This document shows, one piece after another, positions 37,601-52,600 of a stretch of DNA of 64,000 nucleotides. The stretch spans positions 1 through 64,000 of the forward strand of contig JAVTVY010020371.1 in NCBI GenBank assembly GCA_036873755.1, in the 5' to 3' direction. The notes under the pieces are model-generated. The model was not told where the DNA came from and searched no databases. It worked only from the letters and a program-made list of their open reading frames with translations. Numbering within the stretch: the stretch's first letter is position 1; every line of letters starts with the position of its first letter. This DNA is from Hanleya hanleyi. Its lineage: Eukaryota; Mollusca; Polyplacophora; Lepidopleurida; Hanleyidae. A program made the position numbers and the translations under genes.

Positions 37601-40600
37601 AATGTTAACATATCATGGATATTCATATATTTATTGATCTTGGACTCCATGATCAATCCGTTCAGTCAGTTTTGGTTCATGTAATTTATCAGTCCATTCC
37701 ATATATCCGCATGTGTTGCATGGGATTTACTTTAGCAATTACACTTCAGCAGTTTATTTGTGTGAACCTCACTCTGAAGTACATGCATAACAAAATGGAC
37801 ATTCATGTTTATTATTATGCCATTTTTAACATTTGTATTTTTCTCTGCGATGAAAAAGCGATCAAATAAAAGATTGTTTGGAGTGTACTACTAAAATAAT
37901 AAAAAATTGAGTTTTATATCTACTACACGACTAAAAAGTTGAAAAATTGAGTTTTATTGTACTTTTAGCGCGCCGAAGGCGCGCAAAAAAATTAAGTTTT
38001 TCAAGTTTTGAAATTGAGTTCGATAAAGGATTTTCGTCTGAAAAAACCCCTGCATGTATATGGCAGTTATCCTGTGGAGTTTTCTCCCATGTTTGAAACA
38101 GCTGCATTTAGTTAAACTGTTGTGAAATAAAAACCATAAATTTACTAATTTATGAGTTTCATACCTGTTTATTAACTCAAGAACAAAGGTTTACTTCATC
38201 ACTTTCTTCTTTCATGAAAAATTATCTCGACTGAAAGGAAACTACTATTTTCTTGTGATTGACTATTGTCGATTTCAGCGTGGGATATGCGAGCTCTCGG
38301 CTCTTGCTTCAAGGTCAACTAGTTAACAAGAGTTGAGCTCATTTTAGTTTATCAGTCAATAGAAGATGTGATATATGTTACATTCTCAGGCACAAAATTG
38401 TAGACCTTTCTCTGGACTGCTAGTTATCAATTGCAATCAAGGCTATTAAAGAACCTTGAAATTTGGACCAATGTAATTCCAGATATACGGGCGTATATTG
38501 AAGCCCCTTGGGCTCTTGTTTGTTTTGCTAACAACCTAACCTAACCTAACGTCCGTCCGTCTGTCCGTCTGTCCATCATATCATTGTAAACACATTATCT
38601 CAAAAAGTCCTTCACTTACAACAATGAAGCTTCATACAGTTGTTTAATACAGCCAGTACCAGAAGCCTATTGAAAGTCGGTGCCATTGGATGTGTTTTTC
38701 AGGAGTTATGCCCCTTTATACATGTCTGGCTGTTTTTATCCTTGTAAACACATTATCTCAAAAAGTCCTTCACTCACAACAATGAAACTTCATACAGTTG
38801 CTTAATGCAGCTAGTACCAGAAGCCTATTCAAAGTCGGTGTAATCGGATGTGTTTTTCAGGAGTTATGCCCCTTTATACATGTCTGTTGGTCCATATCCT
38901 TGTAAACACATTATCTCAAAAGTCCTTCACTCACAACAATGAAACTTCATACAGTTGTTTAATACAACCAGTACCAGAAGCCTATTGAAAGTCGGTGCCA
39001 TTGGATGTGTTTTTCAGGAGTTATGCCCCTTTATACATGTCTGTCTGTTTTTATCCTTGTAAACACATTATCTCAAAATGTCCTTCACTCACAACAATGA
39101 AACTTCATACAGTTGTTTAATACAGCCAGTACCAGAAGCCTATTGAAAGTCGGTGTAATCGGATGTGTTTTTCAGGAGTTCTGCCCCTATATACATGTCT
39201 GTTGCCTGTGTTGGTCCATATCCTTGTAAACACATTATCTCAAAAAGTCCTTCACTCACAACAATGAAACTTAATACAGTTGTTTAATACAGTCAGTACC
39301 AGAAGCCTATTGAAAGTCGGTGCCATGGGATGTGTTTTTCAGGAGTTCACACAAACCTGTGTGGATTGCTGTGAATAGACAGTAATCGTTCGACTACATG
39401 CATCTACTATAGGTAATCACTGCTCTATTGCTATGTTGTTTTGTCTGTCTATGATCTATATCATACAGGTAAAATTATGCCCACCCCAAATATGTGAGTT
39501 GTTGGGGTCAGAAACATTATTTCCACAATTGCTCTGGGCCCGGCCCGAGGGGTCCCGATGGCGACAGCCACATGTTTTATATTCCCACCGCTTAAATGTT
39601 TCCCCAAATTTGGCTCTCTTCTAATGATATCCATTTCAGCAATTTTAGTTGCGTTTACCAAGATATGACAAACGTATATCTATAGTGTATGTATTTATTC
39701 CAGAAACAAATTAATTTAAGGGGAGGATTTTTTTTTTTTTTTTCAAAGAAAGTACACTTACAATACCAGGGGTAAATATTTCTTCCCACAAGCCAATCAA
39801 TTCGATAGCGCAGCTTCATGTTTTTAATTCACATTCATGTTTTACTGCATTATTTCAATACAAAAGCATCAATAAACTTCTGCAAACATGTCGCGTTGTC
39901 CATAAACCTTTTATGTAGTCTACGAAAGCAAAATTTGTTCGGATAATCGACACATTGCACATATATCTTGGTTACCGATAATCGTAGAGTATCAAAAATT
40001 TGGGATATTACATCGATCAATTAGGCGTAAAACTTAGCGAAGTCGAAATCTGATTTCATTTGTCGGTTTATGGGATATAGTGCCCATCGGCACTTTTCGA
40101 CCAAAAAATCATTTTCTCCCAAACCGACCAATGAAGTCGCCCCAGATTGTACGGGGATGACCGACATGTTGTAACGTTTAAAATTTCTATAAATCTTTTT
40201 AATCGGTGCGATGGTTTCTGTACGGGGACTTTTCCCTTTCTCAGATGGGGTGCCATAGTCGGGGGTACAGACAGCTGGCAATGTATATATATCAGGGGGA
40301 CATCACTGCCCAGTTACCTATGTACATGTATTACAGAACAGTACTGTCATAATAATGAGTGATTGAGGGGGCCGGGGGGGGGGGTATGCAAATAAGGGCA
40401 GAATGGCCCAATTGGCCTATACATGAGGGACTGTTATGTATCCAATCAGAAGTACAGAGAGAGCATCTGAGGGTACCACAAAAGGGCAAAATCTCCCCGC
40501 GGCGCCCCGCCGGCTTCTGTAGTTTGCTGGGGGAGGCGCGCGAAAAAAAGGTCATTTTTGTGTCACTCGTACAGTCAACACCGATACACCGATGTTGCTG

Positions 40601-43600
40601 AAACCTGACATGGTGATTGCACCATATGGGAACTGATGCATATCCCCCAATGAAGCCGATTGGCCAAAAGCTTCGGCGGCCATCTTGGATTCAGCTGAAA
40701 ACCTTTGAAAATCTTCTTGTCCTGAACCGCTGAACCGATTAACGCGAAACTTGGTACACATCATCTCTGTCAAAATAAGTCTTAGCAACTTGGTACGTTA
40801 AACAAAATGGTCACCATCGACCAATCAAAATTGTCGGATTTTCAAATAACGGATTTGGATGGGGAAAGTGACTGCATATATGCATTGCGATATGGCGATC
40901 ACGAATATGCATAAATTTTGCTCGTAGGTCACGTGGTTTGGCCGCCATCTTCAATTTTGTCGGAAACGGAACACATCTTGTACAGGTTATAACTCTGGAA
41001 CTATGAAAGGTACAGCCTTGCAGTTTGTTGCATTATATTGTCCAGGAGCAGCTCTTTCGGAAGTATGTCAACCGTTTCCACCTAGCTTCAATAGTTTTCC
41101 CGCTAATCTCAATCGAAGTTCACCCAAAATGGTCAATTATCGGATTTTCAAGTAACGGATTTCGATAGTGGAAGTGACTATCAGGGTTTCATAGAAGTCC
41201 AAATTTTTGCCACCGGTTACTGAAAATTCAGTATTTTTTTCACCTGTATTGAGTAGTTTTACGTTTTTGTCGCCGACCGACAGACTTGTATTGAGTTTAT
41301 TTGTAATTTTGCAACCACCATAAGGAATGTATAAAACATTTCCATATGATGAGCAATGGAGCCTGTCAATACCGCTGTGTATTTGAATTGTGAAAATAAA
41401 CAAACCGATAATTTAATATGTTCATTTTTATGTTCTTGATTGACCGCGATCTTGCAATCTATTTTCAGCACATTAATGTCAGATTGTGGATGTCAACAAA
41501 AAATATTCCAGTCACAGTGCAACATTTAACACACAAATACAGAAAATTACCAGTCTATAAAAAAAACCTTTTAATATCCAAGACTTGCTGAAAAATATCC
41601 CACCATTGTCATCAAATTATTTTTCAGGCCACTATTTGAAATCAGTAAACCACTGTATAAATAAAAATTTCCCTGAGAATTAGCCCCTGTGATATTTACT
41701 GAAATTATGAATGAAAGCTTTGAGTTGAAGTGAACAGAGTGGTTTCACCCACCGACTGTTAATATGAGTTTATCTCTTGAATTTTATTCACTCCATTTAT
41801 GATTCCTGAATTGACAGTCCATTTTAGTTTTATAATCTCGCAACCAAAATTACTCCGATCCGTTCACGGAACTTTACAACAGCACGTGTGTTGGTGTGAC
41901 ACGTGTGTTGGTGCGAGAAAATAACGGTTAACTTGCCGAAATCCTTCCGCCATTTTCGAGAATACACAGCAGGATTAAGCTATTAATGTTGGTAATATCT
42001 CATATAAAGATCTATCATTCTTAGAAGTTGCTTTCACTCAATTTGGAAATTATGCAGTGAGCGAGCATTGAGGGAAGATCTTGTGATCCGATCTTGTGCC
42101 GGAGGTCGACAACCGATATATTCCTCGGACTACCTGCGATACTGCTGCTTCATGTACTTCCCGTTTAGATTCCATGTGATGCGTCGGAACTGCGGGGGAA
42201 GATGGGAAAAAAGATAATCTGCACTGTCTGAACGGAGGTCGACGTGCAATATTTTCGGGACGATATTTTCTGACTATCACCGAGAAATTGTCACTACTAG
42301 ATTTATAGACTCGGACGACTCTCACGTCGCAGCGTGGGTATTCCGAGGAATATTTCAGAATCGATTCACTGACGGACGTGAAGTCGGAAACGGAAATGTC
42401 CTAAGACTGACTTTCGGCTGAATTTGGAAATCCCCTTTTGGTGTGAGTCGACGTCTGTTTTTTTCGCCATCCTTTGCTTGAATTACGTGTTCTAGCTTTT
42501 ACCGGAATTGAGTTTTCAGTTCAAAAATTGAATATTTTCCTTAGTAAACATATAAACTTCAGTTTTTTACGGCATGAATTGAGTTTTTAGCTTAATTTTG
42601 CCACCGAATACCGGTGGCAAAACACGACGTGTATGAAACCCTGGACTATATGTATGTTATGGGACTCGCCATTGCTGAATATGGCGGATTCGTGGTGGTT
42701 GAGCCTATTAGATCTAATTCGTATCCAAAGAAGAAGCCGATTGGTCGAAATGTTCGGTGGCCATCTTGGATTTTCCCTAAAACACTCTAAGATCTTCTTC
42801 TCTCTAACCGCTGAACTGATCGGCGCGAAACTTGCTACACATGATCGATGGTCCGAGGTCTTTTAAAATAAGTCTAGAAAGGTTGCAGGTGAAGTGATCA
42901 ATGCCTCTTCATCCCTAAATCTTGCTTGTCTGGGCTGTATCTTGGCCCCCTACATTGCCGCTTGCGGCTATATTTCTAAATGTATTTGGATAGAATAAGC
43001 TGCTTTTTATCAGGTTTAGTTACAAGAAAACGAAATGACCCCCAGACCACTAGTTCAAATGAGATTTCTCTTTGAATTAATTATGTGAGGGAATTAATCA
43101 GATATTGATTAAACAAAGTACATCCATAGTAAAATATATGTGCAATATTGAACTTGATATATAATAGCAACAGGGAGATAACTAAAGAAGATTGCTAGCT
43201 CAGGTTACCGTGACTTGGGTTACAGTTTGTCAGAAATCTAATCGTTGACACAAAAGTGTATTCAATACAGAATATGCAACACTATAAACGACGCTGCATG
43301 ATAATTCTAAATGTGCTTGGTTAGAATACACAGATTTTTATCATGTTATGTTCATTATTACCTCTCCATCACTGCAGTGTCATCGTCCAGTACGTGGTAC
43401 ACATTATGTGTAGTATTTTAGATGTACATGTATGATAGGACTCAATCAGTAAGACCAATTCAAAAGAAACAATTCAACGTGATGTATGTGCAGGTCGACA
43501 TACACATACACTCTAGAAGAACTTGTACATTGTATATGCAAGCACATACATATATTGCACCCAAAAGAATCCAAATGCAAATAGCAAACATCACACAAAC

Positions 43601-46600
43601 TAAATGCCAGTTCTGGAGATGATTTGCCCTGTACATTGTATATTGAATCTACGGTCCTCATTATCAATTAGCATGATTGGTGTAGTTTATATCTTGTTTC
43701 GAAGACAAATGTACATGAATGACAGAGAAGAGTTCAGCAATCCAACTCTTAATATCCAAGGTGCAGTGGAACTACAAATCCCAAATTAGGATATTATGCA
43801 CAAATGTGTATAGTCATACTTGAAGGTGGAAAGAATGACAATATAACTGATCAAAATTCTGCACTCAAATATTTGTCATCAATGCATATGTATAGTAGTT
43901 TATACAGCTGTAAAGTTGCAGTCATTTTCTTTGCATTATGTGTAATGAGATGCACATCAAACGGGACTCCGGTTACAATTTTCAAAGTACCACCATTTTT
44001 TTTATTCAATATTTATGAGCAGCTTTATCAGAAATGACTAAGGCATAAGTAAGACAAAGAAATTATGAAACATTTCTCTAATGCTGTTCAGGGATTTTTA
44101 TCAGTTTAGAAATAAATCATTTTTCGTGACTCCGGTTACATCATATAACATGATAGCATACTACTGTGTATGCTACATAAACTAAAGGTAATTTTAGCTA
44201 CCTGCATTTTCTGGTTAAAGTACATGATTAGGCCAATGTATTGGAGACAAAAGATAAAGTAGGAGTAGCCAAGATGACAAATCTACCCTATGATTAACAG
44301 AGAATTTTATGCTATTTTGCACGATATTTCATCAAAAAAATAGAAGTCTATTAGTGGATTAAAACCCAAACAAAATATTATTTCCATGAACTTAGGAATA
44401 TAAACTATGTTATAGGAAAAGAATTAGTAACACCATTAAGTTTATTTTTTACTGATCATGTCCATGTTTACACGGAATTGCCCATGTGTGACACATAAAT
44501 TTGATAAAATCGATAATTTATACTGAAAGTGCATGGATGACATTTATCCATCCAACGGAGCCAATGGATGTTGCACTTACACTGTTACAGTTTAGGAGGT
44601 TATACAAACTTTGAAAACAGGGGCAACTGTTACGTCTTTTCTTAGTTTTCTTCACCGAATTCGCGTACAAATGTCGACGCAAGTCGACTCGCCTGCCATG
44701 CTTGATGTTGTTGTTTCGGAATGGAATGTTGAAGGGCATTTCTCCGTGACCTACAATTTGATTGGTCTGAATTATCGACGTCATCCTTCTACATTTACCC
44801 TGTGTCTATGAGCACTTTACATCTTGGCTGCTTGTCAGGCAGTTGAAAGTATTCATAGGCCGTCGGGTGAAGCATGTCGGTCACACGGAATGAGGTGTAC
44901 ATTGAAGGGAAACCTCGTGTTCAGTCATCAAAATGGCGGGCCTGTAAAACTTTGACTTTACGTGAGAGATAAACCAATAGTAAAAGGCGAAGGTCGCTTG
45001 AGAAATTCATTTGTGACTGGTTCAGCAAACCTCAGAAATAGTTCAATGAAGCAAAACAACATCAGTTTGTCTGACAATAACTTTTGTCCTGCAACTGTCC
45101 TGCTGATGATTTTGAATATTTCTACCCCTGAATTCAGGTTATTTTGGTAACAGAACATTTTTGCCGAGGCAGATTTAATATGTAATCTGTAGGCCTACCC
45201 TCAGTTCATCCTCTTTGTAATTAATGGTTTCCCTGTCATAATGTTTACAAGCCCCTATCAAATTCTTGATGTATTTTTCTCTGTGGCCATTTCAGATCTA
45301 CATAGCAGTATTCTCTATCAGTAACGGTGATGCTATGAGACTGGTCTATGGCTATGATAGTTATGGTATTTCTATATCTCTATTTCAGATCTACATAGCA
45401 GTATTCTCTATCAGTAATGGTGATGCTATGAGACTGGTCTATGGCTATGATAGTTATGGTATTTCTATATCTCTATTTCAGATCTACATAGCAGTATCCT
45501 CTATCAGTAACGGTGATGCTATGAGACTGGTCTATGGCTATGATAGTTATGGTATTTCTATATCTCTATTTCAGATCTACATAGCAGTATTCTCTATCAG
45601 TAACGGTGATGCTATGAGACTGGTCTATGGCTATGATAGTTATGGTATTTCTATATCTCTATTTCAGATCTACATAGCAGTATTCTCTATCAGTAATGGT
45701 GATGCTATGAGACTGGTCTATGGCTATGATAGTTATGGTATTTCTATATCTCTATTTCAGATCTACATAGCAGTATTCTCTATCAGTAATGGTGATGCTA
45801 TGAGACTGGTCTATGGCTATGATAGTTATGGTATTTCTATATCTCTATTTCAGATCTACATAGCAGTATCCTCTATCAGTAATGGTGATGCTAGGAGACT
45901 GTTCTATGGCTATGATAGTTACATGTATGGTATTTCTATATCTCTATTTCAGATCTACATAGCAGTATTCTCTATCAGTAATGGTGATGCTATGAGACTG
46001 GTCTATGGCTATGATAGCTATGGTAATACGTGTGATGAGCTCAACAATCCCATCCCCAATGTCACCTTATCGGGCCAGAATATGAAAGGCAGACCGTGAG
46101 TGGAATCATTTTTCATTCAGCTTGATAACATTTCACAATGTTGAATCTATGATTATAATACATGTTAATGAAGAGTTTTATGGATCTGATCATGTGGTGG
46201 TGTACAACAGTTTTCATTTCCAATCAAATATCTTTTTTTTCCATCTCGTCGCTCTTCTTTTAGTTCTGTTGAATTTCCTTACGGCAAACAAAGATAACCA
46301 ATTCTGTCTTTTCCCATGGGATTATTGATGAGGAAATATGAAAGCAAAGTCTATTTCCTGAGTTATCTGTTTTCACAGAAACCTAAAGTAAATCCATGTG
46401 TATTAAAGATCTTCTTAAGATTGAAGTGTAATAATTTCGTCTTGGATCCTGTGAATCATCCAGCCTTTGGTCAGTGTCTTCCCTTCAGATTTCACTATTA
46501 ACTCCACATGAAGTGTTTATACAATTGATTGACACTGGCATTTTTATCACATCCTCATTTCACACTAGAACTGGACAATATCAGTCTGAGGTGGGAGCTA

Positions 46601-49600
46601 GGTCCATTGAGCAGGCTGGTCTCCTCTGGATAGGAAAATTGATCAGGCTGTTTATTGTATGAACTTGATTGTGCTGGTTTGTGTGAATCCAGTGATAGAC
46701 TCAATACTCAATAACATTGATAACTGGGCAGGAAGTAGACTATTCACTGGCTCTGTTTTTATACCAAATATTGTGGAGCACAGTCAGAGCACCAACAGAA
46801 TGTCTGAGGGCAGCTGGTGATCAGTATTTGGTAACTGTGACCCGAGGCTGCAGTTATTTTGCTGATTAAACCCCATGTGTACATGTAGAACACATCTCAG
46901 AAGATGAACATTTCTCTAAAATATTATTACTGTACAATAGGCCATCTTGGACTGTTCCACACAACATTGACCGTTGAACACTGTTTTATCTATCTATATC
47001 TACTCACACTAAGATAAAACAACTCTGTATTCACCGTTTATTTATAAACTCTGTATTCACCGTTTATTTATACATGTATGACATGTACATGAATGATAGA
47101 CTTTAATTGTTCAAACAATTGCAACTGATTTACAACCACTGATTTCAGTTGTAGATCTGTGAACACACTTTTCTTTATCATTGTTAATGGAATTGTCATT
47201 TACATTTTCCTTACAATCATGTGTAAGGTTTTCAATTATAAGGAAATTTGGAAATGTTTCATATTATTAATATGATGTAGAAAGGTAAAAAATATTCTTA
47301 CTTGTTCCAGTTCATTTTGTAACATGAATCAGCTGTTTTGCTCAGGCATGTCAGGTGTAAATACTTACAAAGATTCAAAACTGTGACTACTGACATGACT
47401 GACCCATATATATTTGTTCATATAACCCATCCCTGTCATTTGGCTGCAGCTAATTGTAGATTATTAGAAAGTGTAAACTTGTTTTATACAAACTTGTCAA
47501 GTGTTTAGATGTCATTCACAGATGCATCATTAATGCTGTGTAGATGGTATTCTGTGTTGTACTGATGGTTTTACTTCCACCTTTGGTACTTTAATATGGA
47601 CAAATTCAGTCTACAATAAAGTTATTATGATGATATGAAGCCACCATTTGGGAATACTATGTCAATACTGGCACGAGCTACATGTGTTAAGGTGTAAATA
47701 TATACCTATAGTATTTACACCACCATCACCGAGGATATTACTGGTGTAGTATGGTATTCAGCAAGAACTAACAGCTGTCTGGATAGATCTGTTAGTGATT
47801 TCCTTTCGCCTCCATACACGTGGACTTGTGGCCCAAAGCAAAACATAGCCTTTACACAATGTACCTCTATCCATATGGTCTATACAATAGAGATGAAATT
47901 TGGCCCGAGTTTCTTCCCTGGCAAACTGGTGAAATGTCATTTTAAACAGCCTCCATTTGTCATTGATGATTTAGTCTGGGCTGTTGCCTGTGGTTTCCAA
48001 TGAAGTTTGGGATCCCCTGAGTGCTCCCCAATATGATCAGAAAATAGTGTTCATTGGATTAAACAGCCTGGCCAGTTATCATGCTCATTTAGCCCCAGTT
48101 AGAATGTTAGATGTTGTCTGCATGCCCACTCTTGCAATCTATAATCCACTGGTACTGTACTCCTGATCATGTGGCATCCAGCATGCCCAGGTTAGACAGG
48201 TCTTTGAAGTACATTGTACCTGTCTCATTTCACCAAATGACTGCTCAGAAGGTTTGGGAGAAAATGATCCGTGAAATGTACTCGTAATTTGCAATTCATG
48301 AAATTTGCCCTCTGTATTGACAAATTCAGTCTGGCTGAAGTTTATGGACATCATCATGAATGAACTGATTGTCTTGTCACCAAATTGATGGTAAATTTAA
48401 TTTCCCTATGCACAGAGAAATGTTCTGACAGTTTAATAAAAGACTATCATATAGAGATGTACAGCACACCCCCGTTTATTATACAATGTTCATCTCTCCT
48501 TGTAACTATTCAACATTGTCATGGTGCCATAATCTCATTGTTGGATGCTCCTAGCAATTGTTCTTATTTGGCCTGTTCATTACATAGAGCTGCAGATGAC
48601 CTGACATGTTCTATTGATTTGTGCAGACTTCAGATAGCTGCACCTGTTCTTTGTGCACGCATCACATATATAAAATATATATTTAAATCTACATGTAATA
48701 TTTTAACAGGTATGTCTTCTTCATGAATTCAAAGAACCCATTCCACAGTAAAGCTATATGTGTGGCTGTCTGCCCTGATAAAGAATTGATGTACAAGGAG
48801 AAAGTGGAGGAGTTCTCTCGGAGGTCAGGCTCGGGACTATGTGACTATAACATAGCTGTGGAGGATTACAATGATAAATGGAAGGAAGGAGATTATGGGC
48901 CATGTCCTAATCTGCCAGTCCCTGAAAGGTATGGGGGTCTGACTCCTTAGAGGAATATCACTGGTCTCCCAGGTCCATACACTGGTCCTCCATTATAACA
49001 TAGCTGTGAAGGATTACAATGATAAATGGAAGGAAGGAGACTATAAAAATGGGCCATGACCTAATATGCCAGTCCCTGAAAGGTATGGGGGTGTGACTCC
49101 TTAATAAGGAATATCACTAGTCTCCAAGATCCACATGCTGGTCCTCCATTATAATGTAGCTCTGATGGATTACAATGATGAATGGAAGGAAGAAAACTAC
49201 AGACCAGCCAGTCTCTGCAAGATATGGGGTCCGTCTCATTAATAAAGATTATCTCTCAGTCAGCAGAAGTAAAAGATCCTGGCTAGTCATAGATGTATAT
49301 AGTCACTCAAGTTTATACACTAATCTTACCAGACTCACAGTATAACAGGATTGTAATGATGAATGAAAGGATCCAGACTATATGGCCCTTCTTCGCCCAT
49401 TCCCTGCAAGGTTTGGGGGAGCTAGCTGACTCCTTAATAAGGTCACGACCAGTTACTCCGGTCAAAAAACTGATCCCCCATAACTGTGGAGGAATACAAT
49501 GATCTAACTGGGAATTGAACTACCAGCAGTGTACTAAACTCCCAGTCCCTGCAAGATACATGTATGGGGTCTGACTTCTTAAAGATCCTGACTTCTCACT

Positions 49601-52600
49601 CTGCCCATTTCCAAGTCAGACATCAAAGAACTCCATAAAGATAATGAATTACTATATAACAGTTTGATACACAAGTGTCCAGACTATAGAGCCATATAAA
49701 CTTTCAATATTTGTGATGACTGCCTACATGTATATATCAATCTGATTACATAAGAGCTTTACTTGAAACGATAAAAATATGTACACTTGCAAAGTACAAA
49801 ATGATAGTTTTCTACATGACCTGTGCCTATCAATGGTTCAATATGGAACCTTCGTTACTCCTTGTTTACTCTCGCATTGAATCTGAATGGTTTTTCCATT
49901 GTAGCACCCCTATCCTGAACCGCTGTATTCCCAACGATTTTCCGAAGAAATTTATTGATTTTCTCAACGAGTCGGACATCTTCGCCAAGATCCTGGGTGA
50001 TCTCTATCGTAGCTGGCGAGAAATGGTCGCTTTGTGCTTTATAGCACTAGGTATGGTGCATCTCCCATGTCTGTCTCAATCATTATAAAATATGATGATG
50101 TCACATGACAATAAGACTTCTCCAATTACTCTAATTATCTCTGACACTGACGAGGGGCTAAAAATAACGTAACCATAATCACCAACATATTATAGCAGTC
50201 CAGCATGCTCTATTATCTATTATTTCCTCTCTTGAAATTGCAATCCTGTTATGTCCTGTATTATGAACTATTATCGAGTCGAGTTCAATTTATAGTAAAA
50301 TACTGGAAATAATAGTATCTCAATCATGACTGGTGCTTGATAGTAAAAGGATGTGACCAAGACTGACTATTGCTCATCAGTGTATAGACTGTGTAATATA
50401 ATATCTTTCATCATGATATTGCCATATTTTGGTGCCATCATTATCTAACTTATATACCTACTATGCGTTGATGGTGTAATTATTGCAGGCCTGTCGTTCA
50501 TCATGATCCTGGTGTTGAGATATTTGGCTTCCATTATTGTCTGGGTGATTCTTGTTCTCTCTGTGGTATCCAGTATTGGTAAGTTATAGTTTATATTTCT
50601 TCATCTTCCTTGTCACCTATACAACTGTCCTCCTTGTCACCTATACAACTACCCTCCTTGTCTACCCATACAACTGTCCTCCTGTCTACCCATACAACTG
50701 TCCTCCTGTCTACCCATACAACTGTCCTCCTTGTCTACCCATACAACTGTCCTCCTTGTCTACCCATACAACTGTCCTCCTTGTCTACCCATACAACTGT
50801 CCTCCTGTCTACCCATACAACTGTCCTTGTCTACCCATACAACTGTCCTCCTTGTCTACCTATACAACTGTCCTCCTTGTCTACCCATACATTGCCATAC
50901 AACTGTCCTCCTTGTCTACCGATACAATACATTGCCATACAACTGTCCTCCTTGTCTACCCATACAACTGTCCTCCTTGTCTACCCATACATTGCCATAC
51001 AACTGTCCTCCTTGTCTACCCATACAACTGTCCTCCTTGTCTACCCATACATTGCCATACAACTGTCCTCCTTGTCTACCCATACATTGCCATACAACTG
51101 TCCTCCTTGTCTACCCATACAACTGTCCTCCTTGTCTACCCATACATTGCCATACAACTGTCCTCCTTGTCTACCGATACAACTGTCCTCCTTGTCTACC
51201 CATACAACTGTCCTCCTTGTCTACCCATACAACTGTCCTCCTTTTCTACCTATACAACTGCCTTCCTCGTTTACCCATACAGCTGCCTCACCATGGATGT
51301 CTACATAGAGTGATGCCTTTATAATATACCATTCCACACGTTATATTACCTTCTGCTCTATCATGATACATATCAGATATGCCCAAGTCAAGTGGGCTAT
51401 GCTTATATGTGACTTCCCTTGTATGTGTTGTAATTTTTCTGTTTCATGGGATTTTTGATGGACAACATTCTTTTAGATTTGTGTTAGTGAGTGACCAGTC
51501 AGTAAACTACCACATGGCTGGACAGCTAGCATCATATACTATTTGTTATATTATACACCAAATCTTCTACTGATATATATAGTATGATATTTCAGCTAAC
51601 AATGATATACTGAACCAGTCTTAACTGACACTATAAGTGTCGTTTCTTGCTTCTGTTGTTGTTGATTTCACCTAGTAATACACTATCGGCCAGTCCTGCC
51701 AAATGTCAGCTGCCGCAGTTGAGGTATAATACTTGTTTCATATTGAATCAATCTTCAGTTGTGATTCTACCCTCATCTTGTAGTGATAAGATATACTATT
51801 GGATTCTCATGAACGTTTCAGCTGGTACAGCATTCCTTTGGTGGACATTTGCAACTTCCAGAAGTCAAGTTGAGAAGAAGCAGTTGATAATACTGGATGT
51901 GGATCTGTACAGTGAAAAGGCTTTCCTTACCTATTCCATCATAGCCACTATACTTACTGTAAGTGAATATCACCAGCAATGGTAAATACAATGAATATCA
52001 CCAGCAATGGTAAATACAATAAATATCACCAGCAATGGTATATACAATAAATATCACCAGCAGTGGTATATACAATAAATATCACCAGCAATGGTAAATA
52101 CAATAAATATCACCAGCAATGGTATATACAATAAATATCACCAGCAATGGTATATACAATAAATATCACCAGCAATGGTATATACAATAAATATCACCAG
52201 CAGTGGTATATACAATAAATATCACCAGCAATGGTATATACAATAAATATCACCAGCAATGGTATATACAATAAATATCACCAGGAGTGGTATATACAAT
52301 AAATATCACCAACAATGGTATATACAATAAATATCACCAGCAGCATCTTCACCAGCCAAGTCAACTACATCGCGAAGCTCGCTACGCTGCCTTGACATTC
52401 TTGGCTGGTGACAGAGGAATACTGCTCTGCGCCACCTGGTGGAAGTTTTAACGGCGAGAGGCTTTTTGCCACCAGGAGTTGTTTCCCTTCAATCTCAAGT
52501 CGGCACATACGTGAGGCGATTCGTTATCGTTCGACCTTGCAGCGTGTCCCAAAATCTGATTCAATTGATCAGAAGCACCGAAAGTGGCCGTGAAAGTGCT

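Noticed and set aside
38528..38552. Interstitial telomere repeat (CCTAA)n
   Set aside because: Only about three CCTAA units, too short, and molluscs typically use TTAGGG.
45366..45388. 23-bp introns between the exon 3 copies
   Set aside because: Although bounded by GT and AG, 23 bp is below the size spliced in animals; the pieces are intron-end remnants within the tandem unit.
45266..46099. A single 277-codon open frame as an independent repeat protein gene
   Set aside because: It is the tandem exon 3 block of slc44a1; the last copy joins in phase to exons 2 and 4, and the first residues are intronic. It is reported as exon copies instead.
50552..51324. Three overlapping long frames (197-253 codons) with Pro/Thr/Leu-rich repeats
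   Set aside because: All come from the 25-bp minisatellite of intron 6. Period 25 shifts frame every unit and produces parallel spurious frames.
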